DNA of 64,000 nt, taken from the NCBI GenBank assembly GCA_965227535.1, contig OZ245761.1, forward strand, positions 1,364,001-1,428,000, written 5' to 3'. Made by a program: the position numbers and the translations under genes. Of this stretch, positions 26,425 through 34,117 are shown in pieces. Position 1 is the stretch's first letter; every line of letters begins with the position of its first letter. The DNA is from SZUA-430 sp965227535. Lineage in GTDB: Bacteria; Pseudomonadota; Alphaproteobacteria; Micropepsales; Micropepsaceae. A model generated the notes under the pieces. The model saw nothing but the letters and a program-made list of their open reading frames with translations. It was not told where the DNA came from and did not search any database.

Positions 26425-27327
26425 TTACGAATACGTCCGCTCATCCCACCACGGGAAATAGGACGGCATGTCCTTCGACACCTTGTCCGGATAATTCGCC
26501 GGCCGCTTCTCGAGGAACGACACGACGCCCTCTTTCGCGTCGGCCTGACGCCCGCGCGCGAAGATTCCGCGGCTGTCGATCTTGTGCGCTTCCATCGGAT
26601 GATCCGCGCCCAGCATCTTCCACAGCATCTGCCGCGTCAGCGCCACCGACACCGGCGCCGTGTTGTCGGCGATCTCGCGTGCCAGCGCATGCGCCGTGGG
26701 CAACAATTCCTCAGGCTTCACGACCTTCGAGACAAGCCCAGCCGCCAACGCCTCCTGCGCGTCGAACACGCGGCCGGTGGCGCACCACTCGATCGCCTTC
26801 GAGATGCCCACCAACCGCGGCAAGAACCAGCTGGAACAAGCTTCCGGCACAATGCCGCGGCGCGCGAACACGAACCCAAAGCGGGCGTTCTCGCTGGCGA
26901 TACGAATATCCATCGGCAACTGCATCGTGACGCCGATACCGACGGCAGGCCCGTTCACCGCCGCGATCACCGGCTTCAACGATTCAAAGATGCGCAAGGT
27001 GACGCGCCCGCCGCCGTCACGCACGCCCTCATGACTCCACTCGACCTCGCCGTTCTTAATCGGCACACCAGCCTTCTCCGGCCGGTCGCTCCGCGCCTCA
27101 TAGTCGAAGGTCTTCGCACCGGCCGAAAGATCCGCCCCCGCACAGAACCCCCGCCCCGCACCTGTCACGATCACGACGCGAACATTGTCGTCCGCATCCG
27201 ACTTACCGAACGCCTCAATCAACTCCGCCATCATCACACCGGTGAAAGCGTTCAACTTCTCCGGACGGTTCAACGTGATGGTCGCGATCTTGTCGGCGAC
27301 TTCGTATTTGATTTCGGTGAAGGCCAT
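26425..27327 (-). CDS. enoyl-CoA hydratase/isomerase (crotonase) family protein
   Basis: A 300-residue protein with ATG at 27325-27327 after GAGGAAACACGC. NRPEKLNAFTGVM and GRGFCAGADLS form the first oxyanion-hole region, and NGPAVGIGVTMQLPMDIRIAS the second. ARRGIVPEACSSWFLPRLVG places a catalytic Glu where hydratases have one. Typical length is 260; the additional 40 residues form an insert after the first motif (TFDYEARSDRPEKAG) and an extended C-terminus. It should hydrate or isomerise an acyl-CoA in the cytoplasm. It is divergent from an acyl-CoA synthetase gene with a repeat element between them. Confidence 0.9.
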   Translation of the reverse strand: MAFTEIKYEVADKIATITLNRPEKLNAFTGVMMAELIEAFGKSDADDNVRVVIVTGAGRGFCAGADLSAGAKTFDYEARSDRPEKAGVPIKNGEVEWSHEGVRDGGGRVTLRIFESLKPVIAAVNGPAVGIGVTMQLPMDIRIASENARFGFVFARRGIVPEACSSWFLPRLVGISKAIEWCATGRVFDAQEALAAGLVSKVVKPEELLPTAHALAREIADNTAPVSVALTRQMLWKMLGADHPMEAHKIDSRGIFARGRQADAKEGVVSFLEKRPANYPDKVSKDMPSYFPWWDERTYS

Positions 27328-27375
27328 GCGTGTTTCCTCGTGTGATGTCGTGATGCGGGCACCATAATCAAAGGA

Positions 27376-27549
27376 CTGTCATCCCGGAAGCTAGACGCGT
27401 CCAAACGCGGAACGCGTTTGGGTAACGCGCCTGCTATCCGGGACCCAGGGCCCACGCGCCAACGTTCGCGCTACAACCCTGGGTCCCGGACGCAAGGCTC
27501 GCGCGCCGAATGCTGACGCATTCGGGCTCGCCTAGCTCCGGGATGACAG
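27376..27549. repeat. nested inverted repeat element (REP-type)
   Basis: The outer arms CTGTCATCCCGGAAGCTAG (27376-27394) and CTAGCTCCGGGATGACAG (27532-27549) are complementary except for one missing base. Inside, CCGGGACCCAGGG (27438-27450) and CCCTGGGTCCCGG (27477-27489) form a perfect 13-bp pair. Elements with GTCATCCCGG ends and GGGTCCCGG interiors are dispersed in many proteobacterial genomes. It lies between the divergent crotonase and acyl-CoA synthetase starts, so it is part of, or very near, their promoters. Confidence 0.75.
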
Positions 27550-27614
27550 TGAGAGGTGCGCACGCTATTCCTTTCACCCAACAAGCCATTCCAAAAACGC
27601 CTGAGGAACCGCCG

Positions 27615-29153
27615 ATGCATCCGTCGATCCATGCCAAGACCCAGCCCGACAAGCCCGCCTACATCATGGCCGGAACCGGCGAAACCGTAACGTATCGCGA
27701 GCTGGACGAACGCTCGAACCAAGGCGCGCAGCTGTTCCGCAAATTGGGCCTGAAGACCGGCGACGGCATCGCCATTTTCATGGAGAACAACGTCCACTAC
27801 CTCTCGCTCGTCTGGGCGGCGCAGCGGTCGGGGCTCTACTTCACCTGCATCTCCTCGCGCCTGACCGCGGGCGAGATCGAATACATCGTCGCCGACTGCA
27901 ACGCGAAGGTCTTCATCACCTCAAAGCCGATCGGCAGCGTCGCGGAAGAGTTGGCGAACCGCATGCCCGGCGTGAAGAAGTACATGCTGAACGGCGCAAT
28001 CCCCGGCTACGAAGCCCTCGAAGACGCGCTCGCCAAAATGCCGACGACGCCGGTCGCCGACGAAACCCCCGGCGCCGACATGCTCTACTCCTCCGGCACG
28101 ACGGGCAGACCCAAAGGCGTGAAGCGCGCGCTGACCGGCGGCGCATTGGCCCAAGCAAACCCGCTGATGATGCTGGCCAAGATGCTCTATCAGTTCGACG
28201 AGAACACGACGTATCTCTCGCCCGCGCCGCTCTATCACGCAGCACCGTTGCGCTACAACATGACCGTCCACGGCTTCGGCGGCACGACCGTCGTGATGGA
28301 ACACTTCGATCCCGAGCAAGCGCTAAGCCTCATCGGCAAATACAAAACCACGCACAGCCAATGGGTGCCCACGATGTTCGTGCGCATGCTGAAGCTGCCC
28401 GACGACGTGCGCAAGAAATACGACGTCAGCGCGATGAAGGTCGCGATCCACGCCGCGGCCCCCTGCCCGATCCCGACCAAGCAGAAGATGATCGAATGGT
28501 GGGGCCCGGTGATCTACGAGTACTACGCCGGCACCGAAGGCAACGGCTTCTGCGCGATCACAAGCCAAGAGTGGCTCGCCCATCCTGGCAGCGTCGGCAA
28601 AGCCCTGCTCGGCGAACTCCATATCGTCGGCGAAGACGGCGAAGACGCGCCGACCGGCGAACCGGGCACGATCTACTTCGCGAACGGTCCCGAATTCTCC
28701 TACCACAACGACCCGAAGAAGACGGCCGAAGCGCGCAACGGCAAAGGCTGGTCCACACTTGGCGACGTCGGCTACGTCGACAAGGACGGATACCTGTACC
28801 TGACCGATCGCAAGGCCTTCATGATCATCTCCGGCGGCGTAAACATCTATCCGCAAGAGGCCGAGAACATCCTGATCAACCACCCGCGCGTCGCCGACGT
28901 TGCGGTGATCGGCGTGCCGAACGAGGATTTCGGCGAAGAAGTGAAGGCCGTGGTCCAGCCCATCGACTGGAAAGATGCGACGCCCGCTTTCGGCGACGAA
29001 CTGATCGCCTATTGCCGCGAACACCTCTCCGCGATCAAATGCCCGCGCAGTGTGGACTTCGAGCGCGAACTGCCGCGTCACCCGACCGGCAAACTCTACA
29101 AGCGCCTGATCCGCGACCGCTATTGGGGCAACCGTGATTCGAAAATCGTCTGA
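27615..29153 (+). CDS. acyl-CoA synthetase (AMP-forming)
   Basis: A 512-residue adenylate-forming enzyme; ATG 27615 follows GAGGAAC, whereas the frame extends upstream without a site. LYSSGTTGRPKGVKRAL is the P-loop motif A3, YEYYAGTEGNGF the A5 adenine region, GWSTLGDVGYVDKDGYLYLTDR the A7/A8 hinge, and HPTGKLYKRLIRD carries the catalytic A10 lysine. It should activate a carboxylic acid to its CoA thioester in the cytoplasm. It is followed in overlapping order by ChaC and MaoC genes, with a crotonase divergent, a set that points to fatty-acid or steroid side-chain-like degradation. The exact acid is not evident. Confidence 0.92.
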   Translation: MHPSIHAKTQPDKPAYIMAGTGETVTYRELDERSNQGAQLFRKLGLKTGDGIAIFMENNVHYLSLVWAAQRSGLYFTCISSRLTAGEIEYIVADCNAKVFITSKPIGSVAEELANRMPGVKKYMLNGAIPGYEALEDALAKMPTTPVADETPGADMLYSSGTTGRPKGVKRALTGGALAQANPLMMLAKMLYQFDENTTYLSPAPLYHAAPLRYNMTVHGFGGTTVVMEHFDPEQALSLIGKYKTTHSQWVPTMFVRMLKLPDDVRKKYDVSAMKVAIHAAAPCPIPTKQKMIEWWGPVIYEYYAGTEGNGFCAITSQEWLAHPGSVGKALLGELHIVGEDGEDAPTGEPGTIYFANGPEFSYHNDPKKTAEARNGKGWSTLGDVGYVDKDGYLYLTDRKAFMIISGGVNIYPQEAENILINHPRVADVAVIGVPNEDFGEEVKAVVQPIDWKDATPAFGDELIAYCREHLSAIKCPRSVDFERELPRHPTGKLYKRLIRDRYWGNRDSKIV

Positions 29154-29883
29154 GGACAGTCCGGTCCCACAGCCGCTGCGCCCGTCTGGCCCTGAGGGCC
29201 TGCTGGCGCGCAACGATTTCACGCCCGAACGCGTCGCCGCCTATTCGCAACTCGCCGCCCAATTCGGCGACGGCAAATTCCTCAGCGAAGAGGAACGGGA
29301 GAAGTCGCGCGCCGAAGTGATGGCCCAGTATGTCCCCGGAACGGATCTCTGGGTCTTCGGCTACGGCTCACTGATGTGGAACCCCGCGATCCACGTCAAC
29401 GAAAGCCTGCCCGGCGTCGTCGAAGGCTTCCACCGCAGCTTCTGCATGCGCCTGATGTTCGGCCGCGGCATGCCGGATAACCCCGGCCTGATGCTCTGCC
29501 TCGTCCCCGGCGGCGCGTGCCATGGCATCGCCCACCGCATCGCTCCCGACCACGTGGAGAGCGAAAGCAAAATCCTCTGGATGCGCGAGATGCTCTCGGG
29601 CGCCTACATCCCAACCTGGGTCGACATCGACTTAGGCGCGAAGCGCGTACGCGGCGTCACCTTCGTGATGAACACCGACCACCCGCGCTATCTGCCCGAC
29701 CTCGACCACGACGAAAAGGCCCGCCGCATCGCCCGCGCCGAAGGCCATCTAGGCACCAATCGCGACTATCTGTTCCGCACGGCCTCGGCTCTCGCCGACG
29801 CCGGCGTGAAAGACGCTTACATCGACGACATCCACGCACGCGTCGCCGCACTCGTTCAAACACCGCAGGGAGAAGACAAATGA
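29134..29883 (+). CDS. chaC: ChaC-like gamma-glutamylcyclotransferase
   Basis: A 249-residue protein starting with GTG 29134, overlapping the acyl-CoA synthetase end by 20 bp in another frame. WVFGYGSLMWNP is the hallmark G-Y-G-S-L motif of the gamma-glutamylcyclotransferase fold. ESESKILWMREMLSGAYIPTW matches the ChaC segment that holds the catalytic Glu. ChaC enzymes cleave glutathione to 5-oxoproline and Cys-Gly. A leader of about 65 residues precedes the domain. The position between acyl-CoA synthetase and MaoC, with overlapping frames on both sides (ATGA with the next gene), is unusual for a glutathione enzyme. Confidence 0.88.
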   Translation: MIRKSSEDSPVPQPLRPSGPEGLLARNDFTPERVAAYSQLAAQFGDGKFLSEEEREKSRAEVMAQYVPGTDLWVFGYGSLMWNPAIHVNESLPGVVEGFHRSFCMRLMFGRGMPDNPGLMLCLVPGGACHGIAHRIAPDHVESESKILWMREMLSGAYIPTWVDIDLGAKRVRGVTFVMNTDHPRYLPDLDHDEKARRIARAEGHLGTNRDYLFRTASALADAGVKDAYIDDIHARVAALVQTPQGEDK

Positions 29884-30332
29884 AGACGATCAAGTACGCC
29901 GACATCGCCAAACACGTCGGCGAAGAACTGGGCGTGTCCGAATGGGTCAAGATCGACCAGGACCGCGTCAACAAATTCGCCGACGCGACCGGCGACCATC
30001 AGTGGATCCACGTCGACGTCGAACGCGCGAAGAAGGAACTGCCGACCGGCGGCACGATCGCTCACGGTTATTTGACGCTGTCGTTGATCCCGATGCTCGC
30101 CTCGCAGATCTCACGCATCGACGGCGTCAGCCGCGGCATCAACTACGGCTCGAACAAGGTGCGCTTCACCAACATGGTGCCCACGGGCTCCCGCGTCCGC
30201 GCCCGCCAAAAGCTGCTGGCCGCCGAACCCAAGGGCCCCGGCATGCAAATGACGAACGAGGTCACCATCGAAATCGAAGGCCAAGACCGCCCGGCCTGCA
30301 TCGCCGAAACGATCAGCCTGGTCTATCCGTAG
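29880..30332 (+). CDS. MaoC-family (R)-specific hydratase-like protein
   Basis: A 150-residue hot-dog fold protein starting at ATG 29880 within the previous stop (ATGA). FADATGDHQWIHVDVERAKKE matches the (R)-hydratase motif, in which an Asp and a His in a D-x-x-x-x-H arrangement activate water. PTGGTIAHGYLTLSLIPML is the long central helix. Length and motif are those of monomeric-domain MaoC dehydratases acting on acyl-CoA. Together with the acyl-CoA synthetase two genes upstream it fits a beta-oxidation-like step. Confidence 0.88.
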   Translation: MKTIKYADIAKHVGEELGVSEWVKIDQDRVNKFADATGDHQWIHVDVERAKKELPTGGTIAHGYLTLSLIPMLASQISRIDGVSRGINYGSNKVRFTNMVPTGSRVRARQKLLAAEPKGPGMQMTNEVTIEIEGQDRPACIAETISLVYP

Positions 30333-30404
30333 GGCCTATCGAACCCATACCTGGCCGTACCGCCGCCCGCGCCTATATTGCGGGCGGCAAGAAGGACCAA
30401 CTCC

Positions 30405-30800
30405 ATGGAAAAGATCAAGAAAACCGACGCTGAATGGCGGGCGCAACTGACGCCGGAGCAGTACCGCGTCACGCGTCAGCATGGCACGGAACGCGCCTTC
30501 ACCGGCCCCTATCACGACTCGAAGGACAAGGGCACGTACACCTGCGTCAGCTGCGGCCTGCCGCTCTTCGACGCCGACACGAAATTCGACTCCGGCACCG
30601 GCTGGCCGTCTTTCTACGCACCGCTCAACAAAGAAAACGTGGCGGAGAAGTCGGACAACACCTTCTTCATGCGTCGCACGGAAGTGCTCTGCGCCCGCTG
30701 CGATGCGCATCTGGGCCACGTCTTCCCCGACGGCCCGAAGCCGACGGGCCTGCGCTACTGCATGAACGGCACCGCGCTGAAGCTCGAGAAGAAGGACTGA
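30405..30800 (+). CDS. msrB: peptide-methionine (R)-S-oxide reductase
   Basis: A 131-residue protein from ATG 30405 (AAGGACC upstream). Zinc-binding pairs are CVSC and CARC. FDSGTGWPSFYAP and HLGHVFPDGPKPTGLRYCMN are the MsrB signatures, with the catalytic Cys in RYCMN. It reduces the R epimer of methionine sulfoxide in proteins using thioredoxin. No signal peptide is present, so it is cytoplasmic. The start is 72 bp after the MaoC stop, and a GNAT gene follows by 7 bp. Confidence 0.95.
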   Translation: MEKIKKTDAEWRAQLTPEQYRVTRQHGTERAFTGPYHDSKDKGTYTCVSCGLPLFDADTKFDSGTGWPSFYAPLNKENVAEKSDNTFFMRRTEVLCARCDAHLGHVFPDGPKPTGLRYCMNGTALKLEKKD

Positions 30801-30807
30801 CGCGCGC

Positions 30808-31344
30808 GTGTTGAAACTGCGGCCAGCAACGCTCGCCGACGTACCCATCTTGAAGGCGTGGGACGAAGAGCCCCACGTCATCTCCGCCACCACCGACGAT
30901 CCCAACGCCGACAACGCCTTCGAAGGCATTGTCTGGGAAGAAGAGATCGAAGCCAGCTCCGACGTCTCGCGCTACTACGTCGCCGAACTGGACGGCCGCC
31001 CGATCGGCGCGATGCAAATCATCGATCCGCATCTCGAACCGACGCACTACTGGGGCGACATCGCACCGAACCTGCGCGCCGTGGACATCTGGATCGGCGG
31101 CACCGACGATCTGGGTCACGGCCACGGCGAAGAAATGATGCGCCAAGCCCTCGCCCTCTGCTTCGCCGACGAAGCAGTCACGGCCGTCATCATCGACCCG
31201 CTGGCGTCAAACACCCGCGCGCACAAATTCTACCAACGCATCGGCTTCAAACCCCTCCGCCGCCAGCTGTTCAACGGCGAAGACGATTGCCTCGTCCACG
31301 AACTCACGCGCGCCGACTGGCGCAGCCACTTCGCGGCACCCTAA
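30808..31344 (+). CDS. GNAT-family N-acetyltransferase (AAC(6')-like)
   Basis: A 178-residue protein starting with GTG 30808, 7 bp after msrB; AAGGA lies about 12 bases upstream, and a TTG one codon later is an alternative. LKLRPATLADVPILKAWDEEPHV opens the GNAT fold, IDIWIGGTDDLGHGHGEEMMRQAL contains the acetyl-CoA pyrophosphate loop of the G-x-G-x-G/A type, and SNTRAHKFYQRIGFK is the terminal Asn/Tyr motif. The sequence resembles the aminoglycoside 6'-acetyltransferase-like branch, but many of these are not resistance enzymes, and nothing here links it to a drug. Confidence 0.85.
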   Translation: MLKLRPATLADVPILKAWDEEPHVISATTDDPNADNAFEGIVWEEEIEASSDVSRYYVAELDGRPIGAMQIIDPHLEPTHYWGDIAPNLRAVDIWIGGTDDLGHGHGEEMMRQALALCFADEAVTAVIIDPLASNTRAHKFYQRIGFKPLRRQLFNGEDDCLVHELTRADWRSHFAAP

Positions 31345-31425
31345 GCAGGCCAGCCGTTCGCGCGTTTGTGAATGGACGCCGCTCTCCCGCCGGTCACGAT
31401 CGCCCGCCGACGCGGGGAGAAGGGC

Positions 31426-32598
31426 ATGAGACGAACAGCTTACATCGCGGCGCTTGCCGCAAGCATCATCACGACGAACGCACATGCCGAACCCAGCTCC
31501 CGCGAGCGCGCCGTCGCCATCGACAAGGTCGAGATCGCGCCGATCGAGACGGCCGATCTCGAACGCATCGCGCGCGGCCTGCGCCGCCCATGGTGCGTCG
31601 CCTTCACCCCCGCCGGCGAACTGCTGATCACGGAGAAACACCACGGAGTCCGCGTCATGCGCAGCGGACAACTACGGCCCAACGTGCTCGATGGCGGCCC
31701 AACGAACGTGCTGGCGAAAGAAGACAGCGGCCTCCTCGATATCGCGCTCGACCCCGACTTCGCCGCCAACCGAACCGTCTACATCGCCTTCGTCGAGGGC
31801 AGCGAGGCGGCAAACCACACCGCCGTCTGGAAAGCGCGCTATGCCGATGATCGGCTCAGCGAAGGCCGCGTCATCTTCCGCGTCAAGCCGGACAAAAAAG
31901 GCACCAGCCACCCCGGCGGCCGCCTGCTGTTTCTGCCCGACAAGACGCTGCTCCTCACCATCGGCGATGGTTTCGACTACAAAACCGCCGCGCAAGATCT
32001 GGGGTCGCATCTCGGCAAGACGCTGCGCCTCACACGCGACGGCGCACCGGCGGCGGATAATCCGTTCATCGGCCGCGCCGGCGCCTTGCCGGAAATCTGG
32101 ACGCTCGGTCATCGCAACGCGCAGGGCCTGACGCGCGATCCGACGACCGGCGACATCTGGCTGCACGAACACGGGCCGCGCGGCGGCGACGAGATCAACC
32201 TGCTGCGCGCCGGCGCAAACTACGGCTGGCCCGTCGTCACGCACGGCATCGACTACGACGGCAAGCTGATCTCAGAACGCGCGCACGCGCCGGGCATGGA
32301 ACGCTCGATGTTCTACTGGGCACCGTCGATCGCACCGTCCGGCCTTGCGTTCTATCGCGGCAACGCGTTCCCCGATTGGCAAGGCAAGTTCTTCGTCGGC
32401 GCCCTCGCCGCCAAAACAATCGTGCGCGTCCGCCGCGGCAAAGACACGGGCTTACTGGTCGAGGACGAGCGCATGTTCGGTGCTTACAAGAAACGCATCC
32501 GCGATATCCGCGAAGGCCCCGACGGCATGATCTACATCCTCACCGACGAAGAAGACGGCGAACTGCTGCGCCTGGTGCCGAAGGCGTCGCCCGGCTAA
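31426..32598 (+). CDS. PQQ-dependent sugar dehydrogenase-like (soluble aldose dehydrogenase)
   Basis: A 390-residue exported protein. ATG 31426 follows GGGGAGAAGGGC and gives a signal peptide (MRRTAYIAALAASIITTNAHA). RRPWCVAFTPAGELLITEK begins the six-bladed propeller, and SGLLDIALDPDFAANRTVY, LLLTIGDGFD, LGHRNAQGLTRDPTTGDIWLHEHGPRGGDEIN and NYGWPVVTHG are the signature blades of the glucose/sorbosone dehydrogenase family. The His and Arg in HRNAQGL and the EHGP-x-G-G-DE motif bind PQQ and Ca2+ in characterised members. It would oxidise an aldose in the periplasm. The co-factor supply is not encoded here. Confidence 0.9.
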   Translation: MRRTAYIAALAASIITTNAHAEPSSRERAVAIDKVEIAPIETADLERIARGLRRPWCVAFTPAGELLITEKHHGVRVMRSGQLRPNVLDGGPTNVLAKEDSGLLDIALDPDFAANRTVYIAFVEGSEAANHTAVWKARYADDRLSEGRVIFRVKPDKKGTSHPGGRLLFLPDKTLLLTIGDGFDYKTAAQDLGSHLGKTLRLTRDGAPAADNPFIGRAGALPEIWTLGHRNAQGLTRDPTTGDIWLHEHGPRGGDEINLLRAGANYGWPVVTHGIDYDGKLISERAHAPGMERSMFYWAPSIAPSGLAFYRGNAFPDWQGKFFVGALAAKTIVRVRRGKDTGLLVEDERMFGAYKKRIRDIREGPDGMIYILTDEEDGELLRLVPKASPG

Positions 32599-32641
32599 CC
32601 ACCGCGGCCTCAATGGGGCCGCATCCTTCGGCTCCCCAAAA

Positions 32642-32675
32642 CGAAAGCGGCGGCAGGTGATCAACCTGCCGCCGC
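32642..32675 (-). terminator. intrinsic terminator, leftward
   Basis: On the minus strand GCGGCGGCAGGT pairs with ACCTGCCGCCGC around a GATCA-type loop (plus positions 32647-32658 and 32664-32675), followed by TTTCGTTTT. It lies 150 bp after the stop of the leftward AraC gene and could also stop read-through from the convergent sugar dehydrogenase. Confidence 0.7.
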
Positions 32676-32825
32676 ATATAGAGAGCGATGAGCGCGGGGG
32701 CACCCATCTAAAGACTGCGCATGGTCCAATCGCAGCCCGTGAGAAAAGCCTACGCGAACCCACCTGACACCCAGATGACACGCCCATGACGGCAGACCGA
32801 TCATCGCCGCGACCTACGTAAATGA

Positions 32826-33605
32826 TTAACGGCCCGCACCAACGGCGTCCCCGAAATACCGCCCCGGCGTCGTGCCGAACGTCTCGCTGAAGGCAGCGAC
32901 GAACGCGCTAGCGCTGCGATAACCGGCGTCGCGCGCAACGGCCTTCACCGCCCTGCCCTCCGCCAGCAGACGCAGCGCATCCAAGAACCGCGCATGCCGC
33001 CGCCACTGCCCGAACGTCATTCCAGTCTCGGCCGCGAACCGCCGCTCCAACGTGCGAACGCTGACCCCGAAGCGCCGCGCCAACGAAGCGCCGTCATCTC
33101 CGCACGCCGTCGAACAATAATCTGCAACGCGACGCAGCACCTCGCTTGAAGGCATCGGCAGGCCCAACGCCGGCACACGCTCGGTGCGAAACGCGTCGAC
33201 GATCAAGACGGCAAGCGCCTGCTGCACGGGATCGCGCCGGTCCAGCATTCCCTCATCGCACGCGCGCAAGATCAACGCGCGCAATAACGGGGACACCGAC
33301 ACGACCCCGCTCGACGACGGCAACGCCGCCCAATCGGAAGGCCTGAGATAGAGCGTCGCGAACGACGACGCGCCGCTGAAGGCGATCGCATGCTCGATCG
33401 CCGCCGGCGCCCAGATCGCCCACTGCGGCGGCACGACCCAAAGCCCTTTGTCCGCCGACACCGTCATGATCCCCGCGGACGCGTAGATCAGCTGATGCCA
33501 GTCGTGCGAATGCGCCTCGATCCGCGCGCCGTCGCGCACGCCGGTGCGCAAGGTGCGGATGACAAAGAACGGTTCGTCCGCCGCGGTGTGACGCTTTTTC
33601 GACAT
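32826..33605 (-). CDS. AraC-family transcriptional regulator
   Basis: A 259-residue regulator starting MSKKRHTAADEPFFVIRTLR. The N-terminal cupin carries EAHSHDWHQLIYASAG, the typical sensor-domain His cluster. The C-terminal DNA-binding domain begins about residue 170, with SLARRFGVSVRTLERRFAAETGM as the first helix-turn-helix and DAGYRSASAFVAAFSETFG TTP as the second. Only 80 bp separates it from a divergent VOC-family gene, which is a likely target. The gap holds ATAGCG (33617-33622) and its complement CGCTAT (33645-33650), a possible half-site pair. Confidence 0.9.
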   Translation of the reverse strand: MSKKRHTAADEPFFVIRTLRTGVRDGARIEAHSHDWHQLIYASAGIMTVSADKGLWVVPPQWAIWAPAAIEHAIAFSGASSFATLYLRPSDWAALPSSSGVVSVSPLLRALILRACDEGMLDRRDPVQQALAVLIVDAFRTERVPALGLPMPSSEVLRRVADYCSTACGDDGASLARRFGVSVRTLERRFAAETGMTFGQWRRHARFLDALRLLAEGRAVKAVARDAGYRSASAFVAAFSETFGTTPGRYFGDAVGAGR

Positions 33606-33685
33606 CTAAAGTCAGAATAGCGCGATTGCGCCATCCGCGCGAGCCGCTATCGTGAGCGAAACCAAGCCAAGCCGGGACCAGTCAC

Positions 33686-34075
33686 ATGCCCAACAACCTC
33701 GCCGCCTTCGCCATCCACGTCGACGACGTCCAGCGCGCCCGCCGTTTCTACGAGGCCATCTTCGGCTGGACGTTCGAACCCTGGGGCCCGCCGGACTTCT
33801 ACCTCATCCACACCGGCGACGAGCGAAGTCCCGGCGTCCAAGGCCTGATGCACAAACGCATGACCCCGCGCGCGCAAGGCGACGGCCCAAACTGCTTCGA
33901 GTGCACGATCTCCGTCGACGACGTCGACGCCATCGCCGCAGCGGTGAAGAAGCACGGCGGCAAAGTCACGATGGAAAAATCAAAAATCCCGACCGTCGGC
34001 GAAGTGATCTACTTCGACGACCCCGACGGCAACCGCGTCGGCGCGATGAAATACGAAACGCCGCCGCATACCTAA
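33686..34075 (+). CDS. VOC-family (glyoxalase-like) protein
   Basis: A 129-residue protein starting MPNNLAAFAIHVDDVQRARR. The motif FAIHVDDVQRARRFYEAIFGWTF and the end IYFDDPDGNRVGAMKYE are the paired beta-alpha-beta-beta-beta modules of vicinal oxygen chelate proteins. The metal-binding His and Glu of these modules appear as H15 and the Glu near the C-terminus. Substrate unknown. It is divergent from an AraC regulator that probably controls it. Confidence 0.88.
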   Translation: MPNNLAAFAIHVDDVQRARRFYEAIFGWTFEPWGPPDFYLIHTGDERSPGVQGLMHKRMTPRAQGDGPNCFECTISVDDVDAIAAAVKKHGGKVTMEKSKIPTVGEVIYFDDPDGNRVGAMKYETPPHT

Positions 34076-34117
34076 GGGCCTCGTGCGCATGGAACGTGAG
34101 TAGATGCCCACAGTCAC

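Noticed and set aside
30808..31344. Antibiotic-resistance acetyltransferase
   Set aside because: The GNAT fold resembles AAC(6')-type proteins, but the location in a housekeeping cluster and the lack of mobile context give no support for a resistance role.
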